A stretch of DNA of 36,021 bases from Nocardioides sp. GTDB taxonomy: Bacteria > Actinomycetota > Actinomycetes > Propionibacteriales > Nocardioidaceae. Under the pieces are notes generated by a model. The model ran no database searches and was not told the DNA's origin. It saw nothing but the letters and a program-made list of their open reading frames with translations. The translations under genes and the position numbers were made by a program. Below are positions 15,494 to 24,885 of the stretch, one piece after another (position 1 is the first letter of the stretch; each line of letters opens with the position of its first letter). The DNA lies in the NCBI RefSeq assembly GCF_030655615.1, contig NZ_JAURVJ010000077.1, positions 1 to 36,021 on the forward strand. Reading direction: 5' to 3'.

Positions 15494-17908
15494 ATGAGCC
15501 AGCCGACCACCGTCCGCCACCTCCTCCGCGGCGTCGCCGCGGCCACCGTGACCGCCGCGGTCCTGGGGTCGTGGCTGGTGCACGCGCCGGCCGCCCAGGC
15601 CGCCGGCACGGCGTACGCCTGGACGGGGCAGGGTGCCGACGACGAGTGGGCCAACACCCAGAACTGGACGCCCCAGGGCGTGCCCGGGACCGGCGACTCG
15701 GTCGTCATCGCGCCGCCGACCACGGGGTCGTGCCTGGCCAGGCCCGTCGGCGCCCCGACGGCCACGCTGGTCGACCTCGACATCCACGAGACCGAGCCCT
15801 CGCCCGGCACCCGGTGCGGCGCCAGCCTCGGCGGCGGGGCGATCACCGTGTCCGGCCACCTCGAGATCCACGGGGCGGTGGTCTCGACCCCGCTGACCAT
15901 GCTGGCCGGGTCGACGGGCGACATCTCGCCCAACGTGACCGACGTCGACCAGAACACCCAGCTCCTCGGCGGCCTCACCGTCGCCGGGTCGCTGACCCTC
16001 ACCGGCAACACGATCGACCACCACCCGCTGCTCGTCGGTGCGGGCGTCGCGCTCAAGACCGTCCCGGGCGGGGTGATCACCTCCTCCGGCCCCAACCACC
16101 TCCTCGGCTTCTCCTGCTGCGTCAACCCGCCGCGGCTGGTCAACGAGGGCCGGTTCGTGTCGACGGGGGGCACCACCACGGTGCGCGCCGCGCAGATCGA
16201 CCAGGCCGGCATCCTCGAGCTGACCTCCGGCGGCCGGCTCGAGAGCTCGGGCGCGGCCAACACCGCCGCCCACGGGTCGTCGTACGTCGGCGCGGGGGCC
16301 TGGGTGCTCGGCAGCGGCTCGGTCACGACGCTGACCGGCACCCAGACGCTCGCGCAGGACTTCGTGCTGGTCCAGGGCGGACCGGGCATCTCGGGCACCA
16401 ACACCGTGGCCGGGACCTTCACGCTGGCCGGCACTGGGACCTACTTCTGGCAGGGCGGCGACCTCGAGGCCGACATGACGATCAGCCACGGCGCCGGGCT
16501 GTCGGCAGAGGGCGACGCCGGGGCCCAGCGGTCGCTCGACGGACGCGACGGTGCCAACCAGCCGGTGCGCATCACCAACCACGGCCGGATCCGCTTCGTC
16601 GGCGGAGCCAGCTACTACGCCCGCACCGGCGGGCGCATCGACAACGCCTCCGACGGAGAGCTGCTCCTCGCCGCCGACACCCAGGTCGGCAGCGACTGCT
16701 GCGGGCTCCCGGGGATCATCCACAACGCCGGTGGCAAGGTCGTCGCCGCCGGCAACGGTGGGCCCGTGGTCCTCGACAACGTCCAGCTCGAGTCCGTCGG
16801 GGGCAGCGTGGAGGTCTCCGCCGCCTTGCGCCTCGAGCTGACCGGCGGGGGGACCGACTTGCTGTCGGGCTCGCCCGAGATCCTCGGCGGCGGCACGCTG
16901 GCCGTCGCCTCGCCCACCACGGTCGCGGGCGCCATCCCGGTCCGCACGGGCACGACGCTGCTCCTCGACGAGTACCCCGGCACCCTCGACGGCAACGCGA
17001 CGATCACGGGCGCGGGCGACTTCCGGTGGCGGGGCGGCGCCGTCAGCGGCAACCTGACCCTCAGCCCGCAGGGCGGCTCGACCCTCGACGTGCCCGCCGA
17101 CCCGGCCAACCACGAGCACAAGCACGTCCTCGACCCCCACGGGCCCAGCAAGGTCCGCTTCACCACCGCCACCCGGCTGCTCGCCGGCACGACGGCCGCC
17201 CCCAACCAGGTCGACCTCGTCGACCCCGCCGTCCTGACCTTCGCCGGTGCGACGACCGTCGGGCCCGACGTCGTGCTCTCGCACGGCACGATCGTCAACA
17301 CCGGGTCGCTCACGGTGGCCGCCCAGACGACCCACCCCGTCTCCCTCGACGCCACCGAGCTGCGCACCAGCGGACGGGTGACCGTCGCGTCGGGCCGGCT
17401 CGAGGTCGACGACGGCTACCTCCAGAGCGGGGGTACGACGTCGCTCGCCGCCGGCACGAACCTGCGGCTCGGCGGGTCGAGCGCCCAGGTCGTCCTCACC
17501 GGCGGCCAGCTCACCGGCCGCGGGACCGTGACCGGGCGCGTCGTCAACAGCCGGGCCTCCGTCGTACCCGGGCTCGCCGGCGCCGGCACCCTCCGTGTCA
17601 ACGGCTCCTACACCCAGGGCCGGGGCGGGGCGCTGCTCGCCCGGCTGGCCGCCCGGGGCGGCACCCTGCTCGCCGTCTCGGGGACGAGCAGCGTGCGCGG
17701 CCGGCTCAAGGTGACCAACGCCCACGTCCCCCGGGCCGGTCGCACGCGGGTCGCGCTGACCTCGACCGGTGCGCTCGGCGCCCCGCTGGGTTGCGTCACC
17801 ACGACCGGCCCGGGCACCAGCGGCCCCCAGGCCCGGCACTGGACCGCCGCGGTCGCCGGCCACCGCCTGGTGCTGCGGTCGGTGAAGGGCGCCCGGACCC
17901 GCTGCTGA
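15494..17908 (+). CDS. Large secreted protein, probable beta-helix/adhesin-like
   Basis: The protein has 804 residues with a Sec signal (VRHLLRGVAAATVTAAVLGSW...APAAQA, cleavage near residue 36). The ATG at 15494 is supported by CATGCT ending six bases upstream, a weak leaderless -10. The mature protein starts with AWTGQGADDEWANTQNW and GDSVVI, a motif set common at the start of secreted pectin-lyase-like or autotransporter-like proteins. It continues with very regular short beta strands rich in G, T, S and V (LTVAGSLTLTGNTI, GGTTTVRAAQI, LRLELTGGG, GRLEVDDGYLQSGGTTSLAAGTNLRLGG), ending in a compact domain with two cysteines. No LPXTG anchor or membrane helix is visible, so it is probably released or loosely wall-bound. 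Catalytic residues are not recognised. It stands alone between two metabolic clusters. Confidence 0.72.
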   Translation: MSQPTTVRHLLRGVAAATVTAAVLGSWLVHAPAAQAAGTAYAWTGQGADDEWANTQNWTPQGVPGTGDSVVIAPPTTGSCLARPVGAPTATLVDLDIHETEPSPGTRCGASLGGGAITVSGHLEIHGAVVSTPLTMLAGSTGDISPNVTDVDQNTQLLGGLTVAGSLTLTGNTIDHHPLLVGAGVALKTVPGGVITSSGPNHLLGFSCCVNPPRLVNEGRFVSTGGTTTVRAAQIDQAGILELTSGGRLESSGAANTAAHGSSYVGAGAWVLGSGSVTTLTGTQTLAQDFVLVQGGPGISGTNTVAGTFTLAGTGTYFWQGGDLEADMTISHGAGLSAEGDAGAQRSLDGRDGANQPVRITNHGRIRFVGGASYYARTGGRIDNASDGELLLAADTQVGSDCCGLPGIIHNAGGKVVAAGNGGPVVLDNVQLESVGGSVEVSAALRLELTGGGTDLLSGSPEILGGGTLAVASPTTVAGAIPVRTGTTLLLDEYPGTLDGNATITGAGDFRWRGGAVSGNLTLSPQGGSTLDVPADPANHEHKHVLDPHGPSKVRFTTATRLLAGTTAAPNQVDLVDPAVLTFAGATTVGPDVVLSHGTIVNTGSLTVAAQTTHPVSLDATELRTSGRVTVASGRLEVDDGYLQSGGTTSLAAGTNLRLGGSSAQVVLTGGQLTGRGTVTGRVVNSRASVVPGLAGAGTLRVNGSYTQGRGGALLARLAARGGTLLAVSGTSSVRGRLKVTNAHVPRAGRTRVALTSTGALGAPLGCVTTTGPGTSGPQARHWTAAVAGHRLVLRSVKGARTRC

Positions 17909-17934
17909 TCCCGGTCGCGTCGTCACCGTCAGAT

Positions 17935-18030
17935 TTAGGCGCCCTCGGTGAGCGTCTCCTGCCACGTGCCCTGGGCGCCCGCGGCGAGGACTGCGACGGT
18001 GGTGACGTCGCCGCGCCCGTGGCGCCTCGG
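17935..18030 (-). pseudogene. Possible C-terminal gene remnant
   Basis: On the minus strand the frame ending at TAA (17935-17937) reads GRGDVTTVAVLAAGAQG then TWQETLTEGA, with almost every codon ending in G or C, as in real genes of this genome. Upstream the frame meets a stop at about 18049-18051 beside the hairpin element and there is no start. It may be the tail of a gene cut off by insertion or deletion. GC bias alone could produce this, so the call is weak. Confidence 0.25.
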
Positions 18031-18071
18031 CGCCGTCGGTCTCGCCGGTTATCCACAGGGGCGCCCCGCGA

Positions 18072-18163
18072 GGAGAATCACCGCTGCAGCGGGGTTTCTC
18101 CCGGTTCTGCGCCGAAACTTCGTCGCAGAAGGAGGAGAAACCCCGCTGAGGCGGTGAATCTCC
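18072..18163. repeat. 92-base hairpin element, MITE- or REP-like
   Basis: The left arm (18072-18101) and the reverse complement of the right arm (18134-18163) agree at 27 of 30 positions; both begin GGAGA and end GCGGGGTTTCTCC. Inside, TTCTGCG (18105-18111) pairs with CGCAGAA (18124-18130) and CGAA with TTCG, so nearly the whole unit folds on itself. It has no coding gene. A perfect TTATCCACA (DnaA-box form) sits at 18049-18057 just outside. It may be a miniature inverted-repeat element or a strong RNA structure. Confidence 0.7.
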
Positions 18164-18177
18164 ACCACGAGCTCCGC

Positions 18178-18252
18178 TTGACACCGCAAACGAATGTGTA
18201 AAGAACCACAGAAGTGACCGATCGGTAGCACCGGAGACCCCGGTCACATACT
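18178..18252 (+). promoter_or_regulatory. Promoter and operator region of the SSADH-GMC operon
   Basis: TTGACA (18178-18183) is a consensus -35, with TAAAGA (18199-18204) a weak -10 at 15 bases. CATACT (18247-18252) is a second -10 candidate ending ten bases before the ATG. Between them ACCGATCGGT (18217-18226) is a perfect palindrome that could be a repressor site. The stretch from 17909 to 18262 otherwise holds the possible remnant and the hairpin. Confidence 0.4.
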
Positions 18253-18262
18253 CTCGGTACTT

Positions 18263-19888
18263 ATGGCTGCCTCCCCGAACCCGACCCCCGCAGGTGGACC
18301 TCTGGTGGAGGGGCCGGCCGATCCCGAGCACGACCCGACCGCCGCCTACGCGCTCGAGCCCGACTACGTCGCGGGCCTCACCGCCCGGCTGGTCGCGACG
18401 ACCGGTCGCACCGTCGCGGTGACCAGCCCGCTCGACGGCGCGCCACTGGCGCACGTCCCGCAGTCGAGCGAGGCCGACGTGGCCGAGGCGTTCGCGCGGG
18501 CGCGCCGGGCGCAGGCCGTCTGGGCGCGGGTCCCGGTCGCCGAGCGCGCGGCGATGCTGCTGCGCCTGCACGACCTCGTGCTCGAGCGGCAGGACGAGAT
18601 CATCGACCTGATCGTGCTCGAGTCGGGCAAGGCGCGGAAGCACGCCTTCGACGAGCCGCTCCACATCGCGCTCACCGCCCGCTACTACGCGCGCACCGCC
18701 CGCCAGCACCTCGACACCCAGCGCAAGCGGGGCGTCGTACCCGGCCTCACCCGCGTCGAGGTCAACCACGTGCCCAAGGGCGTCGTCGGGATCATCTCGC
18801 CGTGGAACTACCCGTTCACGATGGCGCTGTGCGACGGGCTGCCGGCGCTGCTCGCCGGCAACGCGGTCGTGACCAAGCCCGACGCGCAGACCATGCTGAC
18901 GGCGCTGCTCGGCGCCCGGCTGCTCGACGAGGCCGGCTTCCCCCAGGACCTGTGGCAGGTCGTCGCCGGCCCGGGCCGCGAGCTCGGCGGGCCGATCATC
19001 GAGCGCTCCGACTACGTCTGCTTCACCGGCTCCACCGCGACCGGCAAGCTGATCGCCGCCCAGTGCGCCGAGCGGCTGATCGGCTGCTCCCTCGAGCTCG
19101 GTGGCAAGAACCCGCTGCTGGTGCTGCGCGACGCCGACCTCGAGAAGGCCGCCGAGGGCGCCGTGCGCGCGTCGTTCTCCAACGCCGGCCAGCTCTGCGT
19201 CTCGATGGAGCGGATGTACGTCGCCGACCAGGTCTACGACCGGTTCGTCGAGCGGTTCGTCGCTCGCACCCAGGCGATGACCCTCGGCGCCACCCTGGCC
19301 TGGGAGAACGACATGGGCTCCCTCATCAGCCAGGACCAGCTCGACACCGTCACCGCCCACGTCGACGACGCCGTCGCCAAGGGCGCGCGCGTGCTGACCG
19401 GCGGCCGCGCCCGGCCCGACCTGGGGCCCTTCTACTACGAGCCCACGATCCTCGAGGGCGTCACCCCCGACATGACCTGCTTCGGCCACGAGACCTTTGG
19501 TCCCGTCGTCTCGCTCTACCGCTTCCACGACGAGGCCGACGCGGTCGCTCGTGCCAACGACGGCGACTACGGCCTCAACGCCTCGATCTACAGCCAGGAC
19601 GGGGGCCGCGCCCGCGCGATCGCACGCCAAGTCAAGTGCGGCACCGTCAACATCAACGAGGCGTTCGGGGCGACGTTCGCCAGCATCGACTCCCCGATGG
19701 GCGGCATGCGCGAGTCCGGCATGGGGCGCCGCCAGGGCAGCGAGGGCATCCACCGCTACACCGAGTCCCAGTCGGTCGCCACCCAGCGGCTGGTGCGCTT
19801 CGCGCCGATGCTCGGGATGTCCGACGAGACCTACGCCAAGGTCATGACCGCCAACCTCCGCCTCATGAAAAAGCTCGGAAGGGCCTGA
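18263..19888 (+). CDS. gabD2: Succinic semialdehyde dehydrogenase (GabD2-type)
   Basis: The protein has 541 residues. The aldehyde dehydrogenase landmarks are IISPWNYPF (178-186), VVTKPDAQT, FTGSTATGK (254-262), catalytic base E278 in SLELGGKNP and nucleophile C312 in NAGQLCVSMERM. The ending MGGMRESGMGRRQG and the extended N- and C-termini match the long actinobacterial succinic semialdehyde dehydrogenases, which oxidise succinic semialdehyde to succinate, feeding the TCA cycle. The assignment of substrate rests on family resemblance and on its place just before a ChoD-like GMC oxidoreductase and guaA, an order I recognise from other actinobacteria. The start at ATG 18263 lacks a good ribosome site. 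The GMC gene starts one base after its stop, so the two are co-transcribed. Confidence 0.85.
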   Translation: MAASPNPTPAGGPLVEGPADPEHDPTAAYALEPDYVAGLTARLVATTGRTVAVTSPLDGAPLAHVPQSSEADVAEAFARARRAQAVWARVPVAERAAMLLRLHDLVLERQDEIIDLIVLESGKARKHAFDEPLHIALTARYYARTARQHLDTQRKRGVVPGLTRVEVNHVPKGVVGIISPWNYPFTMALCDGLPALLAGNAVVTKPDAQTMLTALLGARLLDEAGFPQDLWQVVAGPGRELGGPIIERSDYVCFTGSTATGKLIAAQCAERLIGCSLELGGKNPLLVLRDADLEKAAEGAVRASFSNAGQLCVSMERMYVADQVYDRFVERFVARTQAMTLGATLAWENDMGSLISQDQLDTVTAHVDDAVAKGARVLTGGRARPDLGPFYYEPTILEGVTPDMTCFGHETFGPVVSLYRFHDEADAVARANDGDYGLNASIYSQDGGRARAIARQVKCGTVNINEAFGATFASIDSPMGGMRESGMGRRQGSEGIHRYTESQSVATQRLVRFAPMLGMSDETYAKVMTANLRLMKKLGRA

Positions 19889-19889
19889 G

Positions 19890-21617
19890 ATGCCTGACAC
19901 CCACGACCACGAGCACGACTTCGACGTCCTGGTCATCGGCTCCGGGTTCGGCGGCTCCGTCGCCGCCCTCCGGCTGACCGAGAAGGGCTACACGGTCGGC
20001 GTCGTCGAGGCCGGCCCGCGCTTCGAGGACGAGGACTTCGCCTCCGGCACCTTCGACCTCAAGCGCTACCTGTGGGCACCCGCCCTCGGCTGCTACGGCA
20101 TCCAGCGCATCGACGCCGTCCGCGACACCCTCATCGTGGCCGGGGCCGGCGTCGGCGGTGGGTCGCTCGTCTACGCCAACACGCTCTACGAGCCGCTCGA
20201 CCAGTTCTACCAGGACCCCCAGTGGGCCGGCATCACGGACTGGAAGGACGAGCTCGCGCCCTACTACGACCAGGCCAAGCGGATGCTCGGCGTCGTCGAC
20301 AACCCGGTCCGCACCCCGGCCGACGACGTCATGGAGAAGGTCGCCACCGACATGGGCGTGGCCGACACCTTCCACCCGACCCCCGTCGGGGTGTTCTTCG
20401 GCGGGCCCGAGGCCCGCCCGGGGGAGAAGGTCGAGGACCCGTTCTTCGGTGGCGAGGGCCCGAGCCGCAACGCCTGCCTCAACTGCGGCGAGTGCATGTC
20501 GGGCTGCCGCCACAACGCCAAGAACACCCTGGTCAAGAACTACCTCTACCTCGCCGAGAAGCGCGGGGCCAAGGTCCTGCCGCTCACCACGGTCACCCGG
20601 ATCACGCCCCGCGACGGCGGCGGCTACGACGTCGACGTCAAGTACACCAAGGCCAAGCGGGCCACCGGCAAGAACACCCGCACCATCACCGCGCAGCACG
20701 TCGTCATGGCCGCCGCGTCCCTCGGCACCCAGAAGCTCCTGCACCGGATGAAGGACGAGGGCCACCTGCCCCGCCTCTCCGAGCGCCTCGGCTACCTCTC
20801 GCGCACCAACTCCGAGTCGATCCTCGGCGCGATCGCACCCCGCAACGACAAGACCGACTACTCCTACGGCGTCGCGATCACCTCGAGCTTCCACCCCGAC
20901 GAGCACACCCACATCGAGCCGTGCCGCTACGGCAAGGGCTTCAACGCGATGGCGATGATGCAGACCGTGCTCACCGACGGTGACGGCGACGAGCCGCGCT
21001 GGCGGACCTGGCTCAAGCAGATGTGGAACGAGAAGGGCGAGCTCTTCGAGCTCTACGACCTCAAGCACTGGTCGGAGCGCACCGTCATCGCGCTGGTCAT
21101 GCAGAGCCTCGACAACTCGATCACCACCTACGGCAAGAAGACCCGCTTCGGGTGGCGGATGACCTCCAAGCAGGGCCACGGCGCCCCCAACCCGACCTGG
21201 ATCCCGGCCGCCAACGACGCCGTACGTCGGATCGCCGGCGTCCTGGGTGGCACTCCGGGCGGCAACATCGGCGAGCCCTTCAACATGCCGCTCACCGCCC
21301 ACTTCATCGGCGGCTGCGCCATCGGCACCTCGCCCGAGACCGGCGTCGTCGACCCCTACCAGCGCGTCTTCGGCCACCCCGGCCTCCACGTCGCCGACGG
21401 CTCCGCCATCTCGGCCAACCTCGGCGTCAACCCGTCGCTGACCATCACCGCCCAGGCCGAGCGCGCCATGGCGCTGTGGCCCAACAAGGGCGAGGCCGAC
21501 GACCGCCCGGCGCTCGGCGACGACTACCGCCGGATCGACCCCGTCGAGCCCCGGCACCCGGCCGTGCCGCCCCAGGCCTCGGGTGCCCTGCGGCTCCCGA
21601 TCGTGCGGGTGTCCTGA
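19890..21617 (+). CDS. GMC family FAD oxidoreductase, ChoD-like, with a 4-Cys motif
   Basis: The protein has 575 residues with no signal peptide, so it is probably cytoplasmic. The FAD dinucleotide motif is VIGSGFGGSVAAL (GxGxxG at 17-22) followed by E40 in GVVEAG, then LIVAGAGVGGGSLVYANTLY and a C-terminal HVADGSAISANLGVNPSLTITAQAER that closes the FAD site. It resembles M. tuberculosis ChoD, annotated as cholesterol oxidase, in length and order of motifs. At 196-206 it carries C-x2-C-x2-C-x3-C (NACLNCGECMSGCRHN), a ferredoxin-like pattern not found in classical secreted cholesterol oxidases. True activity on sterols is therefore uncertain; electron transfer through an iron-sulfur cluster is possible. 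It is co-transcribed with the SSADH gene and ends before a terminator. Confidence 0.85.
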   Translation: MPDTHDHEHDFDVLVIGSGFGGSVAALRLTEKGYTVGVVEAGPRFEDEDFASGTFDLKRYLWAPALGCYGIQRIDAVRDTLIVAGAGVGGGSLVYANTLYEPLDQFYQDPQWAGITDWKDELAPYYDQAKRMLGVVDNPVRTPADDVMEKVATDMGVADTFHPTPVGVFFGGPEARPGEKVEDPFFGGEGPSRNACLNCGECMSGCRHNAKNTLVKNYLYLAEKRGAKVLPLTTVTRITPRDGGGYDVDVKYTKAKRATGKNTRTITAQHVVMAAASLGTQKLLHRMKDEGHLPRLSERLGYLSRTNSESILGAIAPRNDKTDYSYGVAITSSFHPDEHTHIEPCRYGKGFNAMAMMQTVLTDGDGDEPRWRTWLKQMWNEKGELFELYDLKHWSERTVIALVMQSLDNSITTYGKKTRFGWRMTSKQGHGAPNPTWIPAANDAVRRIAGVLGGTPGGNIGEPFNMPLTAHFIGGCAIGTSPETGVVDPYQRVFGHPGLHVADGSAISANLGVNPSLTITAQAERAMALWPNKGEADDRPALGDDYRRIDPVEPRHPAVPPQASGALRLPIVRVS

Positions 21618-21778
21618 CGCCTGGTCCAGACCGGAAGAGGAACTTCCGAAAGAATTCCGCAGGAAGGCGTAACCCGCCCCGGGGCCCCTCGTTGAGACTG
21701 CGAACTCGGTGACAACTGCTCCCTCCCGAAGGGCCGAGTTCACCCGTCCGAGCGATGTCCATCTCTCGCATGGACGCA

Positions 21779-21822
21779 CCAACCCCGCCACCCTCCCTCC
21801 CCGGCGGGGTTGGGTGCTTTTT
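21779..21822 (+). terminator. Intrinsic terminator after the SSADH-GMC operon
   Basis: CCAACCCCGCC (21779-21789) pairs perfectly with GGCGGGGTTGG (21803-21813), an 11-base G/C-rich stem with a 13-base loop, followed by GTGC and TTTTT (21818-21822). The 161 bases between the GMC stop and this stem show no gene. The sulfotransferase gene converges from the other side and ends at 21858. Confidence 0.85.
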
Positions 21823-21857
21823 GCCCCGGTGGACGAGCAGGCGAGCCCACCACCGCT

Positions 21858-22688
21858 TCAGGCGTCGAGGTCCCAGGGCATGGCGCGGCCGAGCAGGCCC
21901 TCCAGCCGCGCCACCTCGGGCCGGAAGTGGTCGGCCAGGGCCGCGCGGTCGGCGTACGCCACGGGGATCGTCCACCGGGCCGAGGTCCGGACGCCCGGCG
22001 GGATCGCCCGCATCGCCCGCTGCTGCCACGGCGAGGCGTGCCGGAAGCGGATGTCGAAGTGGGTGGCGCGCTGGTTGCGGAGCAGGGTCAGGTCGGTGGG
22101 CTCGAACCCGGGGCGTACGCCGAGGTGCGTGAAGACCCGGCGGAGCGTCGGGAGCTTGGCGGCGTCGGGCCGGATGTCGTCCTCGTAGACGAGGACGAGG
22201 AACCGGTCGAGCGGGAACCGACGGAGCCAGGCGGCGAGCTGGGTGCCGTAGTCGCCGAACTCGCGGACGTCCGGGTAGCGGTCCACCGCCTCGAGCAGGC
22301 CGGTCGACGGCGGGTAGCGCCCGGCCCTCATGTGGTGGAAGTAGGCGCTGACCGCGCGGTCGACCGGGTGCCGCAGGCACACGACGAGGCGCAGGTCGGG
22401 GTAGGCGTCGGCGATCCGGCCGGCCGAGTCGAGGTAGTTGTTGGCGGTCGTCGTACCGACGGTCCACCAGTAGTTGGGGGTGAACTCGCCGATCGCCCGC
22501 GTGCGCCGCCGCACGCGGAACTGCTCCTCGTACCACCCCAGCCCCCGGGCGTAGGCCTCGCGGTGGTTGAAGAACTGGAGCTCCTTCGTGGCGCCCGTGG
22601 CCACCTGCGGGTGCTGCTGGACCGCGCGCGCCAGCCAGGTCGTCCCGCACTTCTGCACACCGATGCCGAGGAAGGTCGGTGCGGGCAC
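21858..22688 (-). CDS. Sulfotransferase family protein
   Basis: The protein has 276 residues. The PAPS 5'-phosphosulfate loop is FLGIGVQKCGTTWLARA (about 6-22) and the 3'-phosphate-binding region is RLVVCLRHPVDRAVSAYFHH. These are the two diagnostic motifs of sulfotransferases moving sulfate from PAPS to a carbohydrate, lipid or small molecule. GVQKCGTTWL followed by HPQVATGATKELQFFN resembles the heparan-sulfate/NodH-like sulfotransferase domain. No signal or membrane helix is seen. The GTG at 22688 is chosen because a TAGAGT -10 box ends seven bases upstream and the loop motif follows at once. It is divergent from guaA with 41 bases between starts. The acceptor is unknown. Confidence 0.85.
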   Translation of the reverse strand: MPAPTFLGIGVQKCGTTWLARAVQQHPQVATGATKELQFFNHREAYARGLGWYEEQFRVRRRTRAIGEFTPNYWWTVGTTTANNYLDSAGRIADAYPDLRLVVCLRHPVDRAVSAYFHHMRAGRYPPSTGLLEAVDRYPDVREFGDYGTQLAAWLRRFPLDRFLVLVYEDDIRPDAAKLPTLRRVFTHLGVRPGFEPTDLTLLRNQRATHFDIRFRHASPWQQRAMRAIPPGVRTSARWTIPVAYADRAALADHFRPEVARLEGLLGRAMPWDLDA

Positions 22689-22695
22689 GCGCCGG

Positions 22696-22723
22696 ACTCT
22701 AGGGCGTCCACGCTCGATACAGT
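22696..22723. promoter_or_regulatory. Back-to-back leaderless promoters of the sulfotransferase gene and guaA
   Basis: TACAGT (22718-22723, plus strand) ends six bases before the guaA ATG. TAGAGT (22701-22696, minus strand) ends seven bases before the sulfotransferase GTG. The two -10 boxes are only 16 bases apart, so the -35 region of guaA overlaps the -10 of the other gene, and the polymerases should compete. Confidence 0.5.
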
Positions 22724-22729
22724 GCGGAC

Positions 22730-24294
<1,565 letters not shown>

Positions 24295-24304
<10 letters not shown>

Positions 24305-24840
24305 CCGCCCACCCGCACCCCCCGCTGCGCGGCGCCCGGCTGGGCTCGCTGGTGGGGGTGGTCGGGGGACTCGTCTTCGTGCTCGTCAACGCGGGCCCGC
24401 TCCCCGGCAGCACGGCGTGGCGGGTCGCCGGCGTGGCGGCGGCCATCGGCGTCGTGGTGCTGTCGCTGACCCGTCCCGCTCCTGCGGACGCCGAGCCGTC
24501 GCGAGCCGCCCTGCGCACCTACCTGCTGAGCGTCGGAGCGATGGTCGTCGCCGTGCCCGCCGGATCTGCCGTCCTCAGGGCGGTCGACCAGCAGGACCTG
24601 GTCCTGCCGTGGGTGGTGGCCGTGGTCGGCCTGCACTTCGTCCCGTTCGCCGCCGCCTTCACCGCGCCGGTCTTCCGCGTGCTGGGACTGGCTCTGGTCG
24701 CGATCGCGGTCGCCGGCGTGGTGGCGGGCCTCGCCGGCTGGTCGGACGCGGCCGCGGCGACCGGGCTGGCGGCGGGGTTCGCCCTGCTGGTGGCCGCCGG
24801 GGCGCCGTACGCACGGACGCGACCGGCGACGCCGCGGTAG
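24295..24840 (+). CDS. Hypothetical membrane protein, about six helices
   Basis: The protein has 181 residues from GTG 24295, which lies inside the guaA 3' end (10-base overlap). That is the only start that gives a complete first helix region, with GTG 24349 possible but shorter. The helices are roughly [97 protein letters not shown] and [20 protein letters not shown] do not recognise a family; there is no transporter or enzyme motif. Coupling to guaA suggests co-expression, not necessarily function. It ends 45 bases before the convergent antiporter stop, and that gap shows nothing clear. Confidence 0.7.
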
Positions 24841-24885
24841 GTCGGACGACCCTGGTTGACCTGGTCCACCGCGCTCCGGGGAGGC

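Noticed and set aside
18049..18057. A chromosomal replication origin at the DnaA-box-form sequence
   Set aside because: A single box without a cluster, AT-rich unwinding region or dnaA/dnaN genes does not make an origin.
15392..19936. A 1514-codon minus-strand open frame
   Set aside because: It runs antisense through the secreted protein, the hairpin and the SSADH gene; composition is typical of an antisense shadow and no motif is present.
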